Of a DNA stretch of 62,964 bases, positions 56,170 through 62,964 are shown one piece after another (within the stretch, counting starts at the first letter, position 1; each line of letters begins with the position of its first letter). The notes beneath the pieces were generated by a model that did not search any database, was not told the DNA's origin, and saw nothing but the letters and a program-made list of their open reading frames with translations. The position numbers were made by a program, and so were the translations under genes. Origin of the DNA: Polaromonas sp. (lineage in GTDB: Bacteria; Pseudomonadota; Gammaproteobacteria; Burkholderiales; Burkholderiaceae_C); NCBI RefSeq assembly GCF_029945685.1, contig NZ_JAQSDA010000001.1, positions 1-62,964 of the forward strand, read 5' to 3'.

Positions 56170-56526
56170 ATGAAATCCCTTAAAACCGTTCTGATCCTCG
56201 GTGCCCTGTTTGCCGGTGCAGCTCACGCGCAATCGACCATGAACCACGGTAGCGGTGCTATGCCGATGGGTGAAGCAAAGAAAGAGGCCGCTGCACCCGA
56301 GGCCAGCATGGCCGATGGTGAAGTGCGCAAAGTGGACAAAGAAGCCAAGAAGATCACCATGAAGCATGGCGAGATCAAAAATCTGGACATGCCAGGTATG
56401 ACCATGGTGTTCCAGGTCAAGGATCCAGCCATGCTGGACAAGGTGAAAGCAGGCGACAAGGTGCGTTTCACCGCCGAGAAGGCCGGCGGCGCCATTGTCG
56501 TGACCGACATCCAACCGGCGAAATAG
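56170..56526 (+). CDS. CusF-like periplasmic copper-binding protein, copy 3
   Basis: A 118-residue precursor with signal peptide (to about AHAQS). A short Met-rich stretch follows and the CusF domain: GEVRKVDKEAKKITMKHG, NLDMPGMTMVFQVKD and VRFTAEKAGG. It closely resembles the protein at 10331. It starts 13 bp after the DUF411 gene, so they form one unit. GAAAGGAAG lies upstream. Confidence 0.9.
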   Translation: MKSLKTVLILGALFAGAAHAQSTMNHGSGAMPMGEAKKEAAAPEASMADGEVRKVDKEAKKITMKHGEIKNLDMPGMTMVFQVKDPAMLDKVKAGDKVRFTAEKAGGAIVVTDIQPAK

Positions 56527-56578
56527 TGGCTATCGATCTGCCGGGCAGATGCGCCGGCGGATCCAGTGGAATGTTCTG

Positions 56579-56773
56579 ATGCCACACGAATTTCGTAATT
56601 TGCCGAATGTTTCGCACGAAACGCTGACCACCGCGCTGGTGGCCAGTGCCGTGGCGGCGCTGGTGATTTTTGCGCTAATAGGTTATCTGCTGTGGCGCGA
56701 TAGAAAGAAATTCAAGATAGCAAAGACAGCGCGCGGGCACCCGCGCCGGGTTCGAAAGAAGAGGCCGAAATAG
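56579..56773 (+). CDS. Small single-pass membrane protein
   Basis: A 64-residue protein with one membrane helix (LTTALVASAVAALVIFALIGYLLW) and a strongly basic tail (WRDRKKFKIAKTARGHPRRVRKKRPK). No family recognised. An ATG at 56549 would add ten residues. It could be an assembly or anchoring peptide for the copper proteins upstream. Low certainty that it is expressed. Confidence 0.4.
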   Translation: MPHEFRNLPNVSHETLTTALVASAVAALVIFALIGYLLWRDRKKFKIAKTARGHPRRVRKKRPK

Positions 56774-56952
56774 GGTGAAGAACATCGACATCGCATTAAA
56801 CCTGCTCGTGTACTGCAAGCCCGGAAAGGCAGCTGTCATGGAACAACACGAACATCACGAACACAACCAAGGCAGCGAAAAGCTTTTCGACCCTGAGCCT
56901 GAGCAACTTTTGCACGATCAACCGACAGCGTCAATGCAGCGCAAGGACGGCG

Positions 56953-57161
56953 AGGGAGCTGTCCCAGGCGACCGTGGCAAACGTGAGGTAAAACCTGGGG
57001 TTTGCTTTTGTGTACAACGCTCTGCGTATCCCCTTGGCGGCGGGCCGTCTGTTTCCCTTCCCGGCTGGCTGTTATCACCCATGATTGTTGCAGCCTTGGC
57101 GATGAGCTTGAGCTCGGCATCGGTAATTACAAACGCGTTACGCTTGCGCCAGGCTAAATGA
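56953..57161 (+). pseudogene. Copper P1B ATPase C-terminal fragment
   Basis: One frame reads RELSQATVANVR, a TAA stop at 56989 where Gln is expected, then NLGFAFVYNALRIPLAAG. After a one-base loss near 57060 the next frame reads GWLLSPMIVAALAMSLSS and NALRLR to a stop at 57161. This is the TM7-TM8 end of a CopA-type ATPase, including the YN and MSxSS Cu(I)-site motifs. It is broken twice and has no body upstream. Confidence 0.85.
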
Positions 57162-57213
57162 ATATATGCATCTCAATAAATCGGTGATCAATGCAACGGA
57201 AAAGTCGGCTTCG

Positions 57214-58029
57214 ATGTACTTGCGCCGTATTGTCGGCGCACTGTGTTTGACATTAGGAGCGCTGTATTACCAAGGCGCACAGGCTACGCCCTTCAGCGTG
57301 TACCTTGATGATTTAACTTGGACGGAGACCCGCGACGCCCTGCGCGTTGGCGCGACCACCATAATCGTTCCGGTCGGAGGGACAGAGCAAAGTGGCCCGC
57401 ACATGGCCTTGGGCAAGCATAATGTTCGAGTCCATGTCCTGGCAGGCCAGATCGCCGGGAAACTAGGCAACGCGCTGGTGGCGCCAGTGGTTGCCTATGT
57501 CCCGGAAGGCCAGATTTCTCCGCCGTCCGGACACATGCGGTTTGCCGGCAGCATTTCAATCCCTGACGATGCCTTCATTGCAGTGCTGCTCGGCGCAGGT
57601 CGAAGTTTGAAGCAACATGGCTTCCTGGATATCGTGTTCATTGGTGATCATGGAGGCTATCAAAGCCTTTTGAAGGAAGTAGCTCAGCGCCTTAACCGCG
57701 AGTGGGCCATTTCAAAAACGCGAGCGCACTATATTCCCGCTTATTACCGCGCTGCTGATGAAGATTTTGCGCAGGCCTTGCGGGCGCGTGGCCTATCCAT
57801 CGGACAAATCGGCACGCACGCCGGATTGGCCGACACCTCCCTAATGATGGCTGTCGATCCGAGCCGTGTGAGGGTAGAGCAGCTCGGCAATTCACCCTCG
57901 AGTGAGCCATCTTCTGGCGTGTCCGGTGACCCCAAGGGGTCAAGTGCAGTGTTGGGCCGCATCGGCGTGGACGTGATTGTGGACAAAAGTGTGCAATCCA
58001 TCCGGCAGGCCATTACACAGCGTCCCTAG
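57214..58029 (+). CDS. Creatininase-family protein, secreted
   Basis: A 271-residue precursor from ATG 57214 with a signal peptide (to about GAQA-TPF). A longer start at 57166 is possible. The mature domain has the creatininase pattern: TIIVPVGGTEQSGPHMALGKHN, GDHGGYQSLL, and GLADTSLMMAVDPSRV. The usual metal-binding Glu, His and Asp are present. Creatininase-like enzymes are cyclic amidohydrolases; substrate here is unknown and export to the periplasm is unusual. A beta-propeller gene follows after 39 bp. Confidence 0.82.
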   Translation: MYLRRIVGALCLTLGALYYQGAQATPFSVYLDDLTWTETRDALRVGATTIIVPVGGTEQSGPHMALGKHNVRVHVLAGQIAGKLGNALVAPVVAYVPEGQISPPSGHMRFAGSISIPDDAFIAVLLGAGRSLKQHGFLDIVFIGDHGGYQSLLKEVAQRLNREWAISKTRAHYIPAYYRAADEDFAQALRARGLSIGQIGTHAGLADTSLMMAVDPSRVRVEQLGNSPSSEPSSGVSGDPKGSSAVLGRIGVDVIVDKSVQSIRQAITQRP

Positions 58030-58068
58030 CGTGGGCCGCTTCCGTCCAACCTCCAGGACTCTATTCAC

Positions 58069-59343
58069 ATGAACTTCAAAAAATCTCTGGTAATTGCTGC
58101 GGTGATCGTCACTCTGGCGCCTTTCGTTTCACCGGAGCGCACCCTGGCGCAAACCCGCCAGCCCAACGCTGCCGATGTCCCGGGAATGCCTTCAGTACCC
58201 GACCGCAGTAATCTGTACAGCGAAACGGCCGTTGGACGCCTATCGCCAGCGGTGGTGGGCGCTCTGGAGAGGGTCTATGTTCCCAATCGTTCGGCCAACA
58301 CCGTGTCTGTTATTGATCCGCGCACTTTGAAAGTGGTCAATACGCTCAAGGTGGGGGTGGACCCACAGCACATCGTTCCTTCCTGGGACCTGCAAACTCT
58401 CTGGGTGGCCAACAATGCAGAAGGACGAACCGACGGTAGTTTGACGCCAATCAATCCTCGAACCGGCAAAACCGGCACATCTATTCCGGTCGATGATCCC
58501 TACAACCTGTATTGGTCGCCCGACGGTCGCTATGCCATCGTGGTCGCCGAAGCCTTCAAGCGATTGGATTTTCGCGACCCGCAAAGCATGAAGCTGGAGT
58601 TCTCGATCGAGACGCCGGCATGTGCGGGTATCAACCATGCTGACTTCTCGATGGACGGCAGGTACGCAGTATTCACCTGTGAGTTCGGCGGTGCCATCAC
58701 CAAGATCGATCTGGCTAACCGTCGAGTCATAGCAACAATCAGACTCAGTGCTTATTTTGACCGACCTGAGGTGTTGGCACTACTCGCCAAACCTGGCAAG
58801 AAACCGAAACAGATGGCAGACCCTGGTCGCCCGGGTGCGACATTGAGCACGACACAAGGTATGCCCCAGGATATTCGGATCTCGCCTGACGGAAAAACAC
58901 TCTTTATCGCCGATATGGTGGCCGGTGGCTTGCATGTAGTGGACCTCGAGCCATTCCGGCAGACCGGCTTTATTACCACCGGCACAGGGGCGCACGGCCT
59001 GTACCCAAGCCGTGATGGCAAAAGTCTGTATGTCGCAAATCGTGGGACCACCAAGATTCGTGGCAGTGCTGGCGGTAAGGGCAGTGTCTCGGTTGTCGAC
59101 TTTGCTACCCGTGTGGTCCAAACCACCTGGACCGTGCCCGGCGGTGGTAGTCCCGATATGGGCAATGTGAGCGCCGACGGAAAATTTCTCTGGTTGTCCG
59201 GACGGTATGACAACGAGGTTTACCGGTTCGATACAAGCAGCGGTGCAGTCGACAAGATCAGCGTCGGTCGCGAGCCGCACGGTTTAACCGTTTGGCCGCA
59301 GCCAGGTCGATACTCCTTGGGGCACACGGGAAACATGCGCTGA
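58069..59343 (+). CDS. Secreted YVTN-type beta-propeller protein, copy 2
   Basis: A 424-residue precursor with a signal peptide (to about TLAQTR) and propeller repeats such as ERVYVPNRSANTVSVIDPRTL, YWSPDGRYAIVVAEAF, IRISPDGKTLFIADM and KSLYVANRGTTKI. It is larger than the propeller protein at 48283, with an insertion containing KPGKKPKQMADPG. Pairing with a secreted creatininase-like enzyme suggests they act together in the periplasm. Function unknown. Confidence 0.82.
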   Translation: MNFKKSLVIAAVIVTLAPFVSPERTLAQTRQPNAADVPGMPSVPDRSNLYSETAVGRLSPAVVGALERVYVPNRSANTVSVIDPRTLKVVNTLKVGVDPQHIVPSWDLQTLWVANNAEGRTDGSLTPINPRTGKTGTSIPVDDPYNLYWSPDGRYAIVVAEAFKRLDFRDPQSMKLEFSIETPACAGINHADFSMDGRYAVFTCEFGGAITKIDLANRRVIATIRLSAYFDRPEVLALLAKPGKKPKQMADPGRPGATLSTTQGMPQDIRISPDGKTLFIADMVAGGLHVVDLEPFRQTGFITTGTGAHGLYPSRDGKSLYVANRGTTKIRGSAGGKGSVSVVDFATRVVQTTWTVPGGGSPDMGNVSADGKFLWLSGRYDNEVYRFDTSSGAVDKISVGREPHGLTVWPQPGRYSLGHTGNMR

Positions 59344-59544
59344 GCGTTTCAGCTCATGCTGTCGAACATGTAGAGTCTGGTCGGTTTAGGGACGGCGGCC
59401 GCTTTTGTGTACAGCGTGGCGCGGCCGCGCCGGGGTAGTGCCTGGCATGCGCGGCGATGGCAAGCGTGGTGTTGATCTACTGCGAAATGCAAAACTGTTC
59501 AGACGCCGGTAGGGTCGATAAGCTGCCGACAGGCATCAAACATA

Positions 59545-60330
59545 TCAATCGTTCGCGAAGCAGACGAATACCTGATCCCGGCGTCCGAACAAGAAGGACG
59601 GGGCAACACCGAAGGTCCCCCGGAAGGTGCGCGAGAGATGGGACGAATCGCTGAAACCGGCCGCGTGCGCGGCCTCGGTCAATGTACTCCCCATCAGCGC
59701 CGACTCCACCGCCCGCCACAGCCGCTGCCACAACACATAGCGGCGCAGGGGCATGCCGATCTGTTCGGTGAACTGATGGCTCAGCCAACTCGGCGACATG
59801 TTCAGCGCGGCGGCGAGAGCAGACAGGCGCAACGGTTGATCGAGTTGGGTGCGGATCAACGCCAGGCTGTCCACGATGCGCGGGTCGAGTATGCGGCGTT
59901 GTTGCGCGGCTTCGGTCAATCCCAACCATGCGAGACAGATTGCATCAGCTTGTTCGGCGGAGCCCCCGGTGGCAGCGAGCTGCCGCAACGCCTCGATGGT
60001 AGAGGACCGGGGGGCGGCCGCCCGGATCGCTGCCGCGCCTTGCGATGGTGCTTGCAGCGCCGCGAACTCGGCGCTCTCGGCTTCCACATAGACGATGGCT
60101 GTCGACGTGGCGGTGGCGATGAACTCATGCGGTTCGTCTGGCGGAACGTAGAACCCCTGGTGCTCACCCCACTTCAGATCCTCTCCGGAGCGCAAGCGCA
60201 GCGGCCCGTCGAGCCCCACGCAAAGTTGAGCCGCATGATGATGATGCATGCCCGCGTCCATGCCAGGCCCGAGATAGAGCAAGCGGTGCGGCCAGAGATA
60301 GAGGCGGATCGTCGGTAGTTCGTTGGTCAC
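59545..60330 (-). CDS. AraC-family transcriptional regulator
   Basis: A 261-residue regulator with an N-terminal cupin-like sensor (AAQLCVGLDGPLRLRSGE and FYVPPDEPHEF) and a C-terminal double helix-turn-helix (RLSALAAALNMSPSWLSHQF and TEAAHAAGFSDSSHLSRTFRGTFG). Start is GTG at 60330. It is divergent from the molybdopterin oxidoreductase gene and probably controls it. Ligand unknown. Confidence 0.88.
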   Translation of the reverse strand: MTNELPTIRLYLWPHRLLYLGPGMDAGMHHHHAAQLCVGLDGPLRLRSGEDLKWGEHQGFYVPPDEPHEFIATATSTAIVYVEAESAEFAALQAPSQGAAAIRAAAPRSSTIEALRQLAATGGSAEQADAICLAWLGLTEAAQQRRILDPRIVDSLALIRTQLDQPLRLSALAAALNMSPSWLSHQFTEQIGMPLRRYVLWQRLWRAVESALMGSTLTEAAHAAGFSDSSHLSRTFRGTFGVAPSFLFGRRDQVFVCFAND

Positions 60331-60447
60331 TTGTTTGCCAGTTTATTCTAGCCCGGCGGGGCCAAGGGGGCGAGACTGCTGACATATGGAGGCCGTGGGG
60401 TTCCCCTACCGCCAACCGGTCAAATCTTTGACGCGAAGCGAAACTCT

Positions 60448-62034
60448 ATGATTTATTCGGAACTCTGGCTCGGAGGATTGGGCGCGGCCCTGGTGCAGGT
60501 AGCGGCAGGCGAGTTCGCCGCCGCGGTACACGGCACGCAGACCTCGCCCCTGCGCGCAACCGGCCGGTGGTTGATCGACGCCATTCCGACACCCCTGATC
60601 GATCTCGGGGTGGCGCTGTTGCGCCGGGCGGATAAACCTGTCATTGCTGCGACGTTGCTGCTGCTGTCATTGAGTGTGCCGGCGCTGGCCGCGCTCGCCA
60701 GCCGCGCGGCGCTCGTCGTGACGCTCGTGCTACTCGGGGTCATCGGGCTGGTGGCGCTGTGGCGGCGTGACGAACTGAGTCGTGTCGCAGCGTGCGGCAT
60801 CGGACTCGCAGCGTTTGCCGGTGGGGTTGGCGGCATGTGGTTGTCGCCCACGGGGGTCTTGGCGATCACTTTTGCGCTGGCGCTGGGGGTGGCCGGGTTG
60901 CGCGCCGCGGCGCGATCCAGTTCCCAGCGCCATCAGCCGGTGTTGCCGTTGCCGCAGCAGCCTTTGCCGACCGCCTCTTCTGGCGCCACGCTGGACATTC
61001 CGGGCATCTCCCCATTGTTTACGGCGCCCGAACGGTTCTATGTGACCGATGTGACGTTTCCGACCCCCATGGTTGATCGGCACCGTTGGACGCTTACAGT
61101 CGTCGGCCTCGTCGACCGTCCTCTTTCTCTGACTTACGACCAGTTACTTGCTTTGCCCTCGGTGGAGATCGATGCCGTGCTGATGTGCGTGCACAACCCG
61201 GTGGGCGGTCCGTTCATCGGCAACGCCCGCTGGCAGGGTGTCCGGCTTACCGACCTGCTTGCCAGCGCCGGCGTATCAGAGAGCGCCGATCACACTCGCC
61301 TGCATTCGGTTGACGGCTTTACCGCCGGCTTCAGCCTGGCGCTGATCGAACAAGGCTACGAACCACTGCTCGCCTACGCGATGAATGGTGTGTCTCTGAG
61401 GCGAGCGCACGGTGCACCATTGCGGTTGCTGGTGCCGGGTATTCACGGCTACGACTCCAACATCAAGTGGTTGCAAACGATCGAGGTGACACGTTTCGAG
61501 TACGCTATTGACTATGCGGAGCGCAAGGGCTGGCCGCGCGTGCCGTCGCGCATGGGGCCGCAATGCCGAATCGATGTACCAGTCACCTCGGCGAGCCTGT
61601 TGCCAGGTGAGCAGGTGGCCGCTGGTGTGGCCTGGAGTCCACCCCACGGGGTTATGCGGGTCGAATTGCGAGTTGATGGCGGCGCCTGGCAGGTCTGCAC
61701 ACTGGCGGACGCCTTGGGACCACGCGCATGGCGTCATTGGTCCGTCCGCTGGCAGGCCACTTCGGGTCGCCACTTCGTCGAAGCACGAGCCTGGGGGCGT
61801 GATGGTGTGCAGAGCGAAACCATCGCTGCGCCATACCCCGGCGGTGCCGGCGGATACCACCGCGTGGAGATCAGCGTCGACGAGCGGCACCCACCACGGT
61901 CCCGCCAGTTTGTTTGGTGGCTCGCCGATCATGTGCGCGGCCGCTTGCAACTCGCGCGGTTGGGCCTGCAGGCTTGGCGCCGAGATCGGCCGGATGCGGC
62001 GCCGAAACGCCGCAGCGGAACGACAAATCCATAG
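60448..62034 (+). CDS. Membrane-anchored molybdopterin oxidoreductase (sulfite oxidase family)
   Basis: A 528-residue protein. The first ~155 residues have four or more membrane helices. After a Pro-rich linker comes a sulfite oxidase-type Mo domain with the Mo-binding Cys247 in LMCVHNPVGG, GNARWQGVRLTDLL and RLLVPGIHGYDSNIKW, then a dimerisation domain (VELRVDGGAW, ARAWGRDGVQSE). The fusion of membrane part and Mo domain is seen in actinobacterial and some proteobacterial relatives. The substrate is unknown. The hydrolase gene follows after 8 bp. Confidence 0.87.
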   Translation: MIYSELWLGGLGAALVQVAAGEFAAAVHGTQTSPLRATGRWLIDAIPTPLIDLGVALLRRADKPVIAATLLLLSLSVPALAALASRAALVVTLVLLGVIGLVALWRRDELSRVAACGIGLAAFAGGVGGMWLSPTGVLAITFALALGVAGLRAAARSSSQRHQPVLPLPQQPLPTASSGATLDIPGISPLFTAPERFYVTDVTFPTPMVDRHRWTLTVVGLVDRPLSLTYDQLLALPSVEIDAVLMCVHNPVGGPFIGNARWQGVRLTDLLASAGVSESADHTRLHSVDGFTAGFSLALIEQGYEPLLAYAMNGVSLRRAHGAPLRLLVPGIHGYDSNIKWLQTIEVTRFEYAIDYAERKGWPRVPSRMGPQCRIDVPVTSASLLPGEQVAAGVAWSPPHGVMRVELRVDGGAWQVCTLADALGPRAWRHWSVRWQATSGRHFVEARAWGRDGVQSETIAAPYPGGAGGYHRVEISVDERHPPRSRQFVWWLADHVRGRLQLARLGLQAWRRDRPDAAPKRRSGTTNP

Positions 62035-62042
62035 GAGACGAC

Positions 62043-62933
62043 ATGGCCATCTCCGATTCGCTCGGCGACCTGCGCACCCTCGAGATCGAGGACGGCTGCA
62101 TCGAATACCGCATCCGCGGGGGTGGCCCGGGCCCCGCCGTGGTCTTCCTCCACGGCATCATCGCCAACGCAGATGTCTGGCGCGGAGTCGTGTCGGATCT
62201 CGCATCCGACCACCGCTGCGTGGCACCGGACTGGCCACTCGGTGGGCACCGGCTCGGGATGCGCCCCGGCACCGACTTCTCGTTGCCCGGGATCGCACGC
62301 ATGGTCGAGCGATTCCTTGTCGCGGCGGGGCTCGACCAAGTCGTGCTGGTGGCCAATGACACGGGCGGCGCTGTGGCCCAATACGTCGTCTCCGCTCACC
62401 CGCAACGGATTGCCGGGCTCGTGCTAACCCCCTGCGACGCATTCGACAACTTTCCCCCGCCGCCGATCCGGCACCTGCGTCTCTTCGGACGCACTCCTTG
62501 GGGTCTGTGGCTACTGGCTCAGACACTGCGCTGGCGCTTTGTGCAACGGCTGCCGATCGCGTTTGGGCTGCTGACCGAGCGACCTATTCCCGCTGCCATC
62601 ATGCGTTCGTACACAGGTCCGCTGCGGGACTACGCGAGCACACGGCGCGACTTCGCGGCGCTGGTCCGGCAGATTCACCCACACTACACAATCGACGTGG
62701 CACCGCGCTTGGCGAGCTACCGCCGGCCCGTGCTCCTGGCGTGGGCCCGGGAGCGTCGACGTTTCTTTCCGCTCGATCACGCGCATCGGCTGGCGGCGAT
62801 CTTTCCGGATGCCAGAGTCGAGATCATCGAGGATTCGGGGCCGTTCGTGACGGAGGACCAACCCGCTGCCGTGGCGGCTGCGATCCGCAGGTTCGCGGCC
62901 GGGCAAGTAGAGGGTTGGCAGGGATTCATGTAG
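62043..62933 (+). CDS. Alpha/beta-fold hydrolase, haloalkane dehalogenase-like
   Basis: A 296-residue protein with the alpha/beta hydrolase core: VVFLHGIIAN (oxyanion), PDWPLGGH, and a nucleophile elbow VLVANDTGGAVAQ with Asp106 rather than Ser. An Asp nucleophile is typical of haloalkane dehalogenases and epoxide hydrolases. A late Asp (SGPFVTED region) is plausible, but the usual catalytic His is not evident: the C-terminal part reads EDSGPFVTED where a His is expected. Activity is therefore uncertain. It is likely co-transcribed with the molybdopterin oxidoreductase gene. Confidence 0.78.
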   Translation: MAISDSLGDLRTLEIEDGCIEYRIRGGGPGPAVVFLHGIIANADVWRGVVSDLASDHRCVAPDWPLGGHRLGMRPGTDFSLPGIARMVERFLVAAGLDQVVLVANDTGGAVAQYVVSAHPQRIAGLVLTPCDAFDNFPPPPIRHLRLFGRTPWGLWLLAQTLRWRFVQRLPIAFGLLTERPIPAAIMRSYTGPLRDYASTRRDFAALVRQIHPHYTIDVAPRLASYRRPVLLAWARERRRFFPLDHAHRLAAIFPDARVEIIEDSGPFVTEDQPAAVAAAIRRFAAGQVEGWQGFM

Positions 62934-62964
62934 AAGACCGCAAAAACGGCCATAACTCAATGTC

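Noticed and set aside
56775..57161. A 128-residue open frame treated as a gene
   Set aside because: Its last part is the end of a copper ATPase and its middle is off-frame ATPase sequence, so it is a chance fusion over a pseudogene. The His-rich start near 56838 has no supporting domain.

Overview
The window looks like a heavy-metal resistance island of a betaproteobacterium, most likely order Burkholderiales. The signs are Porin_4-type porins, several small secreted DUF4148-like proteins, and a Tn21/Tn501-like mer operon. The genus cannot be fixed from this sequence. I see no transposase, integrase, tRNA, rRNA or CRISPR array. The mobile history shows only as gene fragments, duplicated segments and inverted repeats.

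Layout. (1) 0.1-1.0 kb: a hydrolase-like gene next to a fragment of a copper ATPase N-terminus. (2) 1.1-4.5 kb: mercury operon merR / merT-merP-merC(broken)-merA, without merD or merE. (3) 4.6-13.4 kb: copper locus with CusF-like protein, copR-copS, a putative nuclease, cupredoxin, a second CusF-like protein, copA and copB. copRS and the nuclease gene lie between two ~526-bp inverted repeats. (4) 13.4-23.0 kb: orphan Rieske protein, two porins and a porin-tail relic, a gtrA-gtrB-arnT-like envelope glycosylation operon, an orphan response regulator and a Sel1-repeat protein. (5) 23.1-27.1 kb: second copper-type two-component system with its own small secreted protein and cupredoxin. (6) 27.2-38.4 kb: MgtC/DUF4010 membrane protein, Met-rich lipoprotein, second multicopper oxidase, CopZ-like chaperone, an unusual CPD-motif P1B ATPase, DUF3141 and several membrane proteins. 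(7) 38.6-46.1 kb: a cassette resembling archaeal nucleotide metabolism (type II GAPDH, beta-CASP nuclease, AMP phosphorylase, PRPP synthetase), then a secreted unknown, a cyclopropane fatty acid synthase and a membrane protein. (8) 46.3-53.7 kb: LemA/TPM proteins, beta-propeller, MFS transporter, small secreted proteins and an outer-membrane efflux lipoprotein. (9) 53.7-57.2 kb: third multicopper oxidase, cupredoxin, DUF411, CusF-like set, ending in the C-terminal fragment of a copper ATPase. (10) 57.2-62.9 kb: creatininase-like protein with beta-propeller, then an AraC regulator, a membrane molybdopterin oxidoreductase and an alpha/beta hydrolase.

How it fits together. Hg(II) is taken in by MerT/MerP and reduced by MerA under MerR. 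Periplasmic copper is handled by three repeated sets (multicopper oxidase, cupredoxin, CusF-like protein), and cytoplasmic Cu(I) by CopZ and the CPD-type ATPase. Two CopRS/CusRS-type systems are probable controllers. An 18-bp element of the form GATTAC-N6-GTAATC, or a close variant, occurs upstream of copR, of all three DUF4148-like genes, of the gtrA operon and of the second regulator/cupredoxin pair. This suggests one metal regulon that also includes envelope glycosylation. The most unusual content is the archaeal-like RNA/nucleotide salvage cassette inside a metal island.
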